Origin: Chloroflexota bacterium
GTDB lineage: Bacteria > Chloroflexota > UBA6077 > JACCZL01
Length of the DNA stretch: 11,835 nt
NCBI GenBank assembly: GCA_013695975.1
Contig: JACCZL010001026.1
Span: 1-11,835, forward strand
Reading direction: 5' to 3'
Shown here: piece by piece, positions 1 to 6,233 of the stretch
How the letters are laid out: each line of letters opens with the position of its first letter
Numbering within the stretch: the stretch's first letter is position 1
Position numbers and translations under genes: made by a program
Notes under the pieces: model-generated
What the model saw: the letters and a program-made list of their open reading frames with translations, nothing else
What the model was told of the DNA's origin: nothing
Databases searched by the model: none

Positions 1-278
1 ATCTTGAGGCGGTTTCTGACGATCCCGCTGTCGGCGAGCAGCCCGGCGACCTTGTCCGCGTCGTAGCCGGCCACACGGACCGGGTCGAAGCCGTCGAACG
101 CCCGCCGGTAATGCTCACGCTTCCTGAGGATCGTCAGCCAGCTCAGGCCGGCCTGGGCGCCCTCGAGGACCAACATCTCGAACAGCTTGTGATCGTCGTG
201 CTCCGGTCGGCCCCACTCGTCGTCGTGATACTGGACGTAGAGCGGGTCTATCCCCGCCCACCCGCAGCGTGTCTGCAT
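1..278 (-). CDS. tag: DNA-3-methyladenine glycosylase I (5' part, runs off window)
   Basis: This is the N-terminal 92 residues of Tag, the base-excision repair enzyme that removes 3-methyladenine from alkylated DNA. The protein opens MQTRCGWAGIDPLYVQYHDD and continues EWG, closely following the family start (RCGW..DPLY..YHD.EWG). Cys5 and His18 match the first two zinc ligands of E. coli Tag (Cys4, His17). Glu39 in LEGAQAGLSW corresponds to catalytic Glu38, and Trp47 to the base-stacking Trp46. The remaining ligands lie in the missing C-terminal half. The ATG at 278-276 is preceded by GAGAGGTG at suitable distance, which fixes the start. It is divergent from hsp20, and its ribosome binding site overlaps the first unit of the 11-bp repeat array at 287-352. 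Identification is firm. Whether the C-terminal half is intact cannot be seen. Confidence 0.95.
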   Translation of the reverse strand, partial: MQTRCGWAGIDPLYVQYHDDEWGRPEHDDHKLFEMLVLEGAQAGLSWLTILRKREHYRRAFDGFDPVRVAGYDADKVAGLLADSGIVRNRLK

Positions 279-286
279 GCCTGCAC

Positions 287-352
287 CTCTCTAACGGCCA
301 TCTAATAGATTTTTGACGATGCTCTGACGTTGCTCTAGCGTGGCTCTAACGC
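287..352. repeat. Six phased 11-bp direct repeats between tag and hsp20
   Basis: Six consecutive 11-bp units start at 287, 298, 309, 320, 331 and 342: CTCTCTAACGG, CCATCTAATAG, ATTTTTGACGA, TGCTCTGACGT, TGCTCTAGCGT and GGCTCTAACGC. Positions 4 and 6 are T in all six. Positions 5, 8, 9 and 10 agree in five of six, giving the consensus nnCTCTAACGn (minus strand nCGTTAGAGnn). The weakest unit (309-319) also holds a -35-like TTGACG, which could explain its divergence. Direct repeats with 11-bp phasing are typical binding arrays for OmpR/PhoB-family response regulators. An operator role for tag and hsp20 is inference. Confidence 0.75.
313..341 (+). promoter_or_regulatory. Candidate hsp20 promoter inside the repeat array
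   Basis: A -35-like TTGACG (313-318) lies 17 bp from a -10-like TAGCGT (336-341), which keeps the first two and last bases of TATAAT. Transcription would start near 348, leaving a leader of about 85 nt. Both hexamers lie within the 11-bp repeats, so a bound regulator would compete with or contact polymerase. This was predicted by eye only. Confidence 0.4.
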
Positions 353-380
353 AGCCGGGATTACAAAGGAAGTGAAGCAG

Positions 381-405
381 CGGGGCGGCCCGAATGGCAG
401 CCCCG
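381..405 (+). promoter_or_regulatory. Leader hairpin upstream of the hsp20 ribosome binding site
   Basis: CGGGGCGGCC (381-390) pairs with GGCAGCCCCG (396-405) across a 5-nt loop, with one G.A mismatch. It sits 13 nt upstream of the strong AGGAGGG (419-425). It does not sequester that site, so it is not a simple fourU-type thermometer. It may protect the mRNA end or be part of a larger temperature-sensitive fold. Confidence 0.4.
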
Positions 406-433
406 ACAAGGATACGATAGGAGGGATTGCACC

Positions 434-880
434 ATGGCGAACCTGATGCGCACGACCGAGCAGCCGATGCTCTCGCTCCGGGATGCGATGGACCGCCTGT
501 TTCAGCAGAGCGTCCTGCCCTTCGAACGGGGCGTGTTCGGTGATGGCGGCTATCAGCACACTCCCACCAACCTCTGGGAAGATGGCAACCATTATTACCT
601 GCACCTGCTGGTGCCCGGCGCGGATCCGCAGAGCGTCGAGATCACCGCGACCAACGGCGTCCTTACGATCGCCGGCCAGATGCAGGCGCCGACCCCCGAG
701 GGCAGCAAGGCGATCTGGCAGGAGTGGGGCCCGATCCAGTTCCGCCGCCAGGTCCAGTTGCCGGCCGGCTTCGACGCCGATCGCTGCCAGGAGAGCTACG
801 AGAACGGCGTGCTGTCGCTGACCGTGCCGAAGCCGGAGCAGGTCAAGCCCAAAAACATCAAGGTCCAGGTCACCCGCTAA
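434..880 (+). CDS. hsp20: Small heat-shock protein, Hsp20/alpha-crystallin family
   Basis: This is a 148-residue small heat-shock protein, an ATP-independent holdase that keeps unfolding cytoplasmic proteins soluble for later refolding. The alpha-crystallin domain spans about residues 43-138, starting at the NLWEDGNHYYLHLLVPGADP strand region. It includes an internal NGVLTIAG and the family's defining NGVL motif in YENGVLSLTVPKP near residue 122. The short C-terminal tail carries an I-x-V element (KNIKVQV), the oligomer-anchoring motif. The N-terminal arm (1-42) contains the usual MDRLFQQ amphipathic stretch. The start is set by AGGAGGG (419-425) before ATG 434. It is monocistronic, as a strong hairpin follows at 917-944. 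Divergence from tag and the repeat array upstream suggest a specific stress regulator. No CIRCE or HAIR operator was seen. Confidence 0.95.
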   Translation: MANLMRTTEQPMLSLRDAMDRLFQQSVLPFERGVFGDGGYQHTPTNLWEDGNHYYLHLLVPGADPQSVEITATNGVLTIAGQMQAPTPEGSKAIWQEWGPIQFRRQVQLPAGFDADRCQESYENGVLSLTVPKPEQVKPKNIKVQVTR

Positions 881-916
881 GCGGCCGACAGACCAGGGCT
901 GTGATTGACAAAGAAG

Positions 917-950
917 GCCGCGGCGCTCGGGTGAGCGCTGCGGCGTTATT
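917..950 (+). terminator. Hairpin terminator after hsp20
   Basis: GCCGCGGCGCTC (917-928), a GGGT loop, then GAGCGCTGCGGC (933-944) form a 12-bp stem with one wobble pair. GTTATT follows, so the T-tract is weak. It lies 37 nt after the hsp20 stop. The rest of the stretch to 1162 shows no gene that I can support. Confidence 0.65.
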
Positions 951-1162
951 GGTCTCTGGTGTCCGATCGGGCCAGCGCGTTGCGGGTGGCGCGGTCGAAG
1001 GTCACGGTTGGCTGGGCTGCCACAGAAGGTTACCTGCCCCGGCAGTGTAGACGATCCCCGCCCGCGCGTTCCCATCCGGGTTGGCGGTTCGGACTACTGC
1101 CGTGGATCCCAGACCTGGCGGCTCGCCGTTCAGGCGGCCTACACTCCTTGACGGGCCGCTGG

Positions 1163-1407
1163 ATGGACTCAGGCGTCGCGCTCATCTTCGACTCCCACAC
1201 AAGACGGCGCATGCGCCAGCGCGGCATCACCGAGGAGATCGTGCGCGCCGTCCTCGGCAACTATGACGAGGAATACCGGCGCGACGAAGGGCGGACGGAA
1301 TACTGGGGGACTACGAGCGACGCCGGCTCCTGGTCGTGCTCGAGGGTGAGACCGAGCCCTACCTCGTGGTTACCGTCATCGACCAGGAGCGAGCGGAGAG
1401 ACGATGA
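1163..1407 (+). pseudogene. DUF4258 protein with a -1 frameshift at a G run
   Basis: The first frame (from ATG 1163) encodes 49 residues with the DUF4258 core: SHTRRRMRQRGITEE followed by EGRTEYWG. After the five-G run at 1305-1309 that frame stops resembling the family. The -1 frame, from GAC at 1309, reads DYERRRLLVVLEGETEPYLV then VTVIDQERAERR and ends at TGA 1405-1407. That is the expected C-terminal strand pair. One extra G, or one slip back on GGG, would give an 81-residue protein. The corrected stop overlaps the ATG of the DUF2283 gene by four bases (ATGA), which argues that the corrected frame is the ancestral one. DUF4258 proteins are small and often sit beside DUF2283 as a suspected toxin-antitoxin-like pair; their biochemistry is not established. 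The break could be mutation, sequencing error or recoding. Confidence 0.8.
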
Positions 1408-1664
1408 GACTAGAGCACAGCCCATCATCGGATGCAGCCTACGTCTCTGTGGTGGACGAGATCCCGGACGGCGCGGTGGATCATACGGAGAACGTCAGCC
1501 GCGGCCGCCAGTATGAGCGGGGAATCGACTACGACGCCCGTGGCGCGATCCTTGGCTACGAGTTCCTGAACGTGAGCAGGGGGGTGGACCTGAGCGACTT
1601 GCCGCATCGCGACGAGCTGGCCGAGCTCTTTGAGCGCCAGAGCATCCGCGTGTTCGCCTCGTGA
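1404..1664 (+). CDS. DUF2283 family protein
   Basis: This is an 86-residue DUF2283 protein. Features visible are an N-terminal strand MRLEHSPSSDAAYVSV, a VDHTENVSRG turn, then GIDYDARGAILGYEFLNVS, matching the family pattern of a D-A-x-Y strand and a later D-Y-D-x-x-G-x-x-x-G-x-E. It is slightly longer than many members because of a C-terminal helix (ELAELFERQ). The ATG overlaps the corrected stop of the DUF4258 gene by ATGA, with GGAGAG just upstream, so the two were translationally coupled. In such pairs DUF2283 is usually taken as the antitoxin-like partner. That role is inference by analogy. If the DUF4258 frame is truly broken, this gene may now be an orphan. Confidence 0.85.
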   Translation: MRLEHSPSSDAAYVSVVDEIPDGAVDHTENVSRGRQYERGIDYDARGAILGYEFLNVSRGVDLSDLPHRDELAELFERQSIRVFAS

Positions 1665-1745
1665 ACGGGCCAGTCGACCCGGAACTCGCCTAGTCCCGAT
1701 ACCGTTCAGATCGTGCGAGATCGCGGATGGTCTGCGCGACGTTGC

Positions 1746-1783
1746 CCGTAGGGGCGGGGTGGGGACAAGCCCCGCCACTACGG
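1746..1783. repeat. G/C-rich palindrome between convergent genes
   Basis: CCGTAGGGGCGGGG (1746-1759) pairs with AGCCCCGCCACTACGG (1768-1783), one mismatch in the main stem, loop around 1760-1769. It lies between the DUF2283 gene (+) and the GH76-like gene (-). It resembles the dispersed G/C-rich palindromes common in Chloroflexota genomes and could act as a bidirectional terminator. The flanks show no convincing target duplication. Nothing else was seen in 1665-1836. Confidence 0.6.
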
Positions 1784-1836
1784 CATTCCACACTCCGCTC
1801 CTCGATCAGCGGACCGCTCACTGCACGGTATTGGGG

Positions 1837-3222
1837 CTAGGGCAAGCGAGGCGGAGCGGTGCGGCGGGCAATGGCGGTCTGGAGGTGCTGGATCCAGGCC
1901 TGGGCGGCGGTATCGCGAGTCTGGTCGAACGCCCACTTGAAGACGACGCTCTCGCAGCCGGGCGCGCGGCGGTCGACGCAGCGGTAGTGGCGCTGGGCGT
2001 AGCTCCCGTCGAGGCCGCGCAGTGAGGCGCTGAGGGCGTCGGCGTTGCGGCGGGCCAGGTCGAGCCAGCGGACATCGCCGTCCGCGTCGTGGAGGGCGAG
2101 GTGGCCGATACTGGCCCAGGCGGCGAAGGCCGTGTAGACCTGCTCGACCCCCGCCTCGAGGTTGTAGCCGCCGAGCTCACGGCCCCAGAAGGCCTCGTGG
2201 AGGGCCTCGCCGACGCCGCGGGCGCGGGGCAGGCGGACCGGGTCGCCGTCGAGCCTGGCGGCCAGGGTCTGGGCTTCGATGGCGATGCCCTGATCGTAGT
2301 TGAAGTAGCGCTCGCTGAGGATGGCTCCAAGCCGCGCCTCGCGGTCCTGGTAGCCCACACTCCACCGATAGAGGCGCTTGGACGGGTCGTAGAGGATCGT
2401 GTCGAGCCAGAGCAGGGTCCGCAGGGCCCAGGCGCGGTCGGCCTCGAGATTGGTCGCGTTGTGGAGGCGGGCGAAGAACAGGGCGGCCAGGGCGTTGGTA
2501 TGGGCCGGCTTGCCCTCGGGCGTGTCGCCCTTGTTGGTCGTCCACCAGAAGCCGCCGCCAAAGGTCCCGTCCCAGAGGCCGCTCTCGGTCAGGAACTCGG
2601 CCTCGCGGCGGGCGGCGTGGAGGTAGCGCTGGCGGAGCAGGGGGTCGGACTGACTCGCGGCGGCAGCGAGCAGGGACAGACCGGCCAGGGCATTGTCGTC
2701 GGAGTAGCGGACCCCGCGGACGACGGCCGTACCGCTCGGATCAGAGAGCGGATAGTAGCCGCCGGTGCTGTAGTCCCAGAGGCGGTCGAGGAAGATGAAG
2801 CCCTTGTCGAGATGGCAGCGGGCCTCGAGCTCGTCTGGGGTCGGCGGGCGCGTCGGCGTGGGCGTGGGCGTCCGCGTAAGCGGCGTCGGCGATCGTGTCG
2901 GGGTGCGGGTGGGGGGCGTTGGCGCGCCTGACGCGGTGGCCGTCAACTGGGCGTCGGCCCACAATTGGGAGGCGACGTACCACTGATCGACGACATCGGG
3001 CTCCTTGTCGCTCCTCCGATAGGAGACGAAGCGGGCCTCGGCGCAGGTGGTGGCGTCGCCGAGCAGCCGCAAATGGGCGCGGGTCGCCGCCTGGACGGCG
3101 AGGGCGCCCTGGAGCCGGCGGGCGGCCTCGCCGTCGAGCCCTTGAGCGGCCACGTCCAGCCCGAGCCCGAGCACGATCCACGCCGCCGCCCCCGCGAGCG
3201 CCACCCGCATGCCCCGCTGCAT
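1837..3222 (-). CDS. Secreted GH76-like glycoside hydrolase with Thr-Pro linker
   Basis: This is a 461-residue exported protein. Residues 1-26 form a signal peptide (MQRGMRVALAG, hydrophobic core, ending near DVAAQG). The rest looks like an (alpha/alpha)6-barrel of the GH76 type. The pattern YSDDNALAGL places an Asp-Asp pair at 175-176, equivalent to the catalytic pair of GH76 endo-alpha-1,6-mannanases. It is followed by GGGFWW (222-227), NALAALFFARL and FNYDQGIAIEAQ. A Thr/Pro-rich segment (about 99-129) interrupts the first helices. Cys60, Cys136, Cys415 and Cys423 could form disulfides outside the cell. It lies 29 nt after the L,D-transpeptidase stop, same strand, so probably one transcript. 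No clear ribosome binding site is present; a TATCCT ends 6 nt before the ATG, so a leaderless transcript is possible. M5 is an alternative start. A mannan or envelope glycan substrate is inferred. Confidence 0.75.
   Translation of the reverse strand: MQRGMRVALAGAAAWIVLGLGLDVAAQGLDGEAARRLQGALAVQAATRAHLRLLGDATTCAEARFVSYRRSDKEPDVVDQWYVASQLWADAQLTATASGAPTPPTRTPTRSPTPLTRTPTPTPTRPPTPDELEARCHLDKGFIFLDRLWDYSTGGYYPLSDPSGTAVVRGVRYSDDNALAGLSLLAAAASQSDPLLRQRYLHAARREAEFLTESGLWDGTFGGGFWWTTNKGDTPEGKPAHTNALAALFFARLHNATNLEADRAWALRTLLWLDTILYDPSKRLYRWSVGYQDREARLGAILSERYFNYDQGIAIEAQTLAARLDGDPVRLPRARGVGEALHEAFWGRELGGYNLEAGVEQVYTAFAAWASIGHLALHDADGDVRWLDLARRNADALSASLRGLDGSYAQRHYRCVDRRAPGCESVVFKWAFDQTRDTAAQAWIQHLQTAIARRTAPPRLP
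2836..2935 (-). repeat. Hexanucleotide-type repeat encoding the Thr-Pro linker
   Basis: This stretch is rich in GGCGTG/GGCGTC-type 6-bp units on the plus strand and encodes PTPPTRTPTRSPTP, TRTPTPTPTR and PPTP on the minus strand (residues about 101-129). The reading frame is kept because the units are multiples of three. Length variation between strains is likely. Confidence 0.65.
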
Positions 3223-3251
3223 GCGCGTAGGATAAACGATTCGCTAGGCGC

Positions 3252-3746
3252 TCACCAGTGGATCACGATCGGGGTGCCCACGGTTGCCCACTCCCAGAAG
3301 AAGAGGGAGTCGCCGTAGCCCATCCCGAGGCAGCCGTGGCTACCGGCGCCGCCGAAGTTGCCGGACCAGTAATTGTAGTGAAGCGAGTGGCCGAGCTCGG
3401 TGAAGTACTGGGTGAAGAGCACGCCTGAGACGTCGTAGCCGGGGCCGATCATCCGCTCGTTGGCCACGCGGCGCTGGATGTAGAAGGTGCCGGTCGGCGT
3501 CTCCCAGCCTTGCGTCCCGCGGATCGCGTAGGCCTCGTAGACGATGCGATTGCCCTCGAAGGCCGTGACGAGCGTCGGCTGGCTGAGCCGGACGTCGATC
3601 CAGCGACCGGCCTGGGCAACGGGTGGAGCCGCCACTCCCGTCGTGTCCGCCGCCTGCCCCACGGACGCCGGGACCGACGCGAACCCCGTCGCCACGAGCG
3701 CCAGCGCCAACCCAACCATGCGCCACCGAAGCCACCGTCCTACCAT
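3252..3746 (-). CDS. Secreted L,D-transpeptidase (YkuD domain)
   Basis: This is a 164-residue exported YkuD-fold protein. Such enzymes form 3-3 peptidoglycan crosslinks or attach proteins to it, using a catalytic cysteine. After a signal peptide (MVGRWLRWRMVGLALALVAT, cleavage near VGQAAD), the domain runs from about residue 48: RWIDVRLSQPTLVTAFEGNR, then TPTGTFYIQRRVANERM, SLHYNYW and the active site SHGCLGM with Cys139. The usual motif is SHGCIRM/L; here the Arg is Gly. The start at 3746 is chosen for GGAGG 6 nt upstream; an in-frame ATG at 3860 gives a longer version (202 aa) with a poor site and a non-signal leader. It lies 161 nt after the ABC gene and 29 nt before the GH76-like gene, all leftward, suggesting an envelope cluster. 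Protein identity is firm; the exact crosslink is unknown. Confidence 0.9.
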   Translation of the reverse strand: MVGRWLRWRMVGLALALVATGFASVPASVGQAADTTGVAAPPVAQAGRWIDVRLSQPTLVTAFEGNRIVYEAYAIRGTQGWETPTGTFYIQRRVANERMIGPGYDVSGVLFTQYFTELGHSLHYNYWSGNFGGAGSHGCLGMGYGDSLFFWEWATVGTPIVIHW

Positions 3747-3907
3747 GGTCGTCCTCCAGTCGTGGTCGCGGCGCATCAGCATTGCCCCCTCACCCGCACG
3801 TGTGCAGGGCGGTGTTCCGACAGCGGGCGATGCTGCGCCCATAGACGGAAGGTAGAGCAAAATGCGTGCCAGCGGCGTTCGGGCGCTGTCCCATCCGCAT
3901 TGACCCG

Positions 3908-5926
3908 CTAGGCGCCGGCGGTGACGGGGGTCTGGGTGCGAAACTGGGTGTGGTAGAGGCGGGAGTAGAGGCCGGCGCGGGCGAGCAGCTCGGCGTGGGT
4001 GCCTTGTTCGACGAGGCGGCCGTGGTCGAGGACGAGGATCAGGTCGGCGGCCAGGATCGTGCTGAGGCGGTGGGCGATGACCAGGCTAGTGCGGCTGCGC
4101 ATGATCCGCTCGAGGGCGGTCTGGATCAGGGCCTCCGACTCGGAGTCGAGGTGGGCGGTGGCCTCGTCGAGGACCAGGACGCAGGGGTCCTTGAGGAGGA
4201 CCCGGGCGATCGCGATGCGCTGCTTCTCGCCGCCAGAGAGGCGGTAGCCGCGCTCGCCGACGATCGTCTCGTAGCCGTCCGGCAAGCTCGCAAGGAGCTC
4301 GTGGATGTTGGCGGAGCGGCAGGCGGCGACGATCTCGGCGTCGGTGGCGTTGGGGCGGGCGTAGAGGAGGTTAGCTCTGACAGTGTCGTGGAAGAGGTGG
4401 TTCTCCTGGGTGACCATCCCGATCTGGGCGGCCAGCGAGCGCAGGCTGACGTCGCGGATGTCGTGGCCATCGAGCAGGATCCGTCCCTTGGTCGGGTCGT
4501 AGAGACGGGGCAGGAGGTAGGTGATCGTCGTTTTGCCGGCCCCGCTCGGACCGACCAGGGCGACGAGCTGGCCGGGCCGGATCGTGAAGTCGACATCACG
4601 GAGGGCCCAGCGGACGGACCCCTCCCCCGGCCCCTCCCCGGCGCGGAGAGGGGAGTACTCCCCCTCCCCGTCTACCGGGGGTGAGGGGGCGGGGCTCGCC
4701 CCGTCCCGCGGCGTGGGACGACGGCCGACTGGGGCGGAGCCGGCCTCGGCGCCCCAGCCCCAGCGCTCGACCTCCTCGATGCCGGAAGCGGTGTTCGGGT
4801 CGGCCTGGCCGTAGCTGAACGAGACGGCCTCGAAACGGATCTCGCCGGCCAGGTCGCGCAGCTCGCGGGCGTTCGGGCGGTCCTGGATCTCGACGGGCAG
4901 GTCGAGGATCTCGAAGACGCGCTCGAAGCTGACCAGCGACGTGGCAAACTCCACGCGGGCGTTGGTCAGGGCCGAGAGGGGACCGTAGAGGTGGGTCAGG
5001 TAGGCTCCCAGGGCGACGATCGTGCCGATCGTGAGCTGATCGGTCAGGACGAGGTAGCCGCCGGCCCAGTAGACGACGGCCGTCCCGATGGCCCCGACGA
5101 GGCCGAGTCCCATGAAGAACCAGCGGCCGATCAGGGCCTGGCGGATGCCGATGTCGCGGACGGCGCGGGCCCGCTCGCCAAAGCGGCCGCTCTCGTCGTC
5201 CTCCCGCCCGAACAGCTTCACGAGGAGCGCCCCACTGACGTTCAGGGTCTCGTTCATCATCCCGTTCATCTGGGCGTTCAGGGTCATCGACTCGCGGGTG
5301 ATCCGCCGCAGGATCTTGCCGATCCGGCGGGCCGGCAGGACGAACAGGGGCAGGATCAGGACGGCCGCGATCGTCAACCGCCACTCGAGGGTCAGCATGA
5401 TCGCCACGGTCGAGACGAGGGCGACGGTGTTGGAGACGATCTCGACCATCGTGCCAGTGACCGCGCGCTGGGCCCCGACGACGTCGTTGTTGACCCGCGC
5501 CATCAGCTCGCCAGTCTTGCTGTTGGTGAAGAACCGCAGCGACTGGCGCTGGAGGTGGCTGAAGAGGGCCTGGCGGAGGTCGGCGATGACGCCCTCGCCG
5601 ATCTGCGCGCTGACGTAGCGCTGGCCGACCCCGATCAGCCCGTTGAACAGGGGGATGGCGACCATCCCGAGGGCCAGCAAGTTGAGCAGCCCGAGGTCGC
5701 GTTCGGGCAGGGCTCGGTCGATCAGCGCCCGCATCAGCAGCGGCGGGACGAGGGTCAGCAGGGTGATCAGGAGGATCGTCAGGAGCATCAGGGCGATCCG
5801 CCCGACATAGGGCCGGGCGTAGCCCGCCACGCGCAATAGGACCGCCCGACTGATCGCCGGCTGGGCCTGCTCGTCGCTGTAGTGGATGTAGGACCACCAC
5901 CCCCCGCTCATCACCGCCGACACCAT
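3908..5926 (-). CDS. ABC exporter, fused membrane and ATPase domains
   Basis: This is a 672-residue half-transporter of the MsbA/LmrA-type multidrug and lipid exporter family, working as a dimer in the cytoplasmic membrane. The six-helix domain covers about residues 38-325, with the conserved RFFTNSKTGELMARVNNDV coupling region at 131-149. The ATPase domain has all motifs: Walker A GPSGAGKT (459-466), Q-loop Gln507, signature LSGGEKQR (563-570), Walker B VLVLDE (583-588) and switch His619. Between the domains, residues 388-438 are a 51-residue Pro/Gly/Ser-rich insert from a hairpin-rich DNA insertion. Without it the protein would read VERWALRDVDF and be 621 residues. The start is at 5926 or the ATG five codons later; the local ribosome site is weak. 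TATAAT at 5950-5955 gives a short leader. The substrate cannot be deduced. Confidence 0.95.
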   Translation of the reverse strand: MVSAVMSGGWWSYIHYSDEQAQPAISRAVLLRVAGYARPYVGRIALMLLTILLITLLTLVPPLLMRALIDRALPERDLGLLNLLALGMVAIPLFNGLIGVGQRYVSAQIGEGVIADLRQALFSHLQRQSLRFFTNSKTGELMARVNNDVVGAQRAVTGTMVEIVSNTVALVSTVAIMLTLEWRLTIAAVLILPLFVLPARRIGKILRRITRESMTLNAQMNGMMNETLNVSGALLVKLFGREDDESGRFGERARAVRDIGIRQALIGRWFFMGLGLVGAIGTAVVYWAGGYLVLTDQLTIGTIVALGAYLTHLYGPLSALTNARVEFATSLVSFERVFEILDLPVEIQDRPNARELRDLAGEIRFEAVSFSYGQADPNTASGIEEVERWGWGAEAGSAPVGRRPTPRDGASPAPSPPVDGEGEYSPLRAGEGPGEGSVRWALRDVDFTIRPGQLVALVGPSGAGKTTITYLLPRLYDPTKGRILLDGHDIRDVSLRSLAAQIGMVTQENHLFHDTVRANLLYARPNATDAEIVAACRSANIHELLASLPDGYETIVGERGYRLSGGEKQRIAIARVLLKDPCVLVLDEATAHLDSESEALIQTALERIMRSRTSLVIAHRLSTILAADLILVLDHGRLVEQGTHAELLARAGLYSRLYHTQFRTQTPVTAGA
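4606..4765. mobile_element. In-frame hairpin-rich insertion in the ABC gene
   Basis: A 153-bp (51-codon) segment lies between direct repeats CCCAGCG at 4606-4612 and 4759-4765. It is a chain of inverted repeats: CCCCTCCCCCGG (4619-4630) with CCGGGGGTGAGGGG (4675-4688) around a central palindrome GGGGAGTACTCCCC (4650-4663); CGGGGC/GCCCCG (4690-4703); CGTCCC/GGGACG (4702-4720); CTGGGGCG/CGCCCCAG (4729-4757). No stop occurs in the ABC frame. Insertion of a palindromic repeat is inferred from the structure and the interruption of the family's domain order. Confidence 0.65.
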
Positions 5927-5949
5927 CCACCCGAGCTACCCATGCACTG

Positions 5950-5955
5950 ATTATA
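5950..5955 (-). promoter_or_regulatory. Consensus -10 element for the ABC gene
   Basis: Minus-strand TATAAT at 5955-5950, 23 nt upstream of the ATG at 5926, is a perfect -10 hexamer. No good -35 is visible 16-18 bp further up (TCCGGG region) and there is no TGn extension, so an activator may be needed. Transcription would start near 5943. Confidence 0.5.
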
Positions 5956-6027
5956 GGAGCGTACCGGTGGGCCCCGGAGATAAAGACCCTACGGGACTCG
6001 CCCGTTGCCCTGGTGACGCAGACGCCT

Positions 6028-6225
6028 TTACCGGCCAGACGGTGCTGGGGGAGCCTCAGGCGCTGTTCGTGATCCCGGCGACGGTGGATTACGCCCCTCG
6101 ACAGAGGCGAAGGCCCTTCCGCTCCCGATGAGCACGGGTCTAGTCCTGGTCGCCGTCAGCTCAGCATAGGGAAATGGGGCCAGGACGATGTCACCCCTGC
6201 TTAACGCCGTAGGCGAGCGATCCAT
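6028..6225 (-). pseudogene. MazF/PemK-like toxin remnant
   Basis: From ATG 6225 the protein reads MDRSPTALSRGDIVLAPFPY then AELTATRTRPVLI, which matches the N-terminal strand pair of MazF/PemK endoribonucleases (RGDIV..PFP.......RPvlv). After that the frame loses all resemblance and stops at 6028, giving about 65 residues against the usual 105-120. In another frame further down (about 6085 to 5990) STVAGITNSA and TVWPVKA resemble the second conserved block (aITs...), with a stop between. It therefore looks like a decayed toxin with at least one frameshift and a nonsense change. No intact antitoxin precedes it; instead the tail of a VWA protein ends 8 nt upstream. The N-terminal match is good; the C-terminal match is weak. 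Confidence 0.6.
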
Positions 6226-6233
6226 GCGGGGGA

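Noticed and set aside
287..352. The 11-bp repeats as a CRISPR or iteron origin
   Set aside because: Units are contiguous with no spacers, and there is no replication protein or AT-rich unwinding region; a regulator site fits better.
335..1075. 246-codon minus-strand open frame across hsp20
   Set aside because: It is antisense to a clear Hsp20 gene, rich in Arg, Pro and Leu from high-GC shadow reading, and matches no family.
1040..1102. Inverted repeat CGGCAGT / ACTGCCG 49 bp apart upstream of the DUF4258 gene
   Set aside because: Seven base pairs at this distance in high-GC DNA is easily chance; no promoter or protein-site context.
2089..2931. 280-codon plus-strand frame opposite the GH76-like gene
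   Set aside because: Low-complexity Gly/Val/Glu shadow; the minus strand shows a signal peptide and conserved catalytic motif.
3866..5839. Long plus-strand open frames (3866-4684 and 4991-5839) opposite the ABC gene
   Set aside because: Asp/Gly/Val-rich shadows of a gene with all ABC motifs; no ribosome site or family features.
4596..5930. 444-codon minus-strand frame overlapping the ABC gene
   Set aside because: Same strand but another frame; very Arg/Pro/Asp-rich with no hydrophobic segments, a shadow of the exporter.
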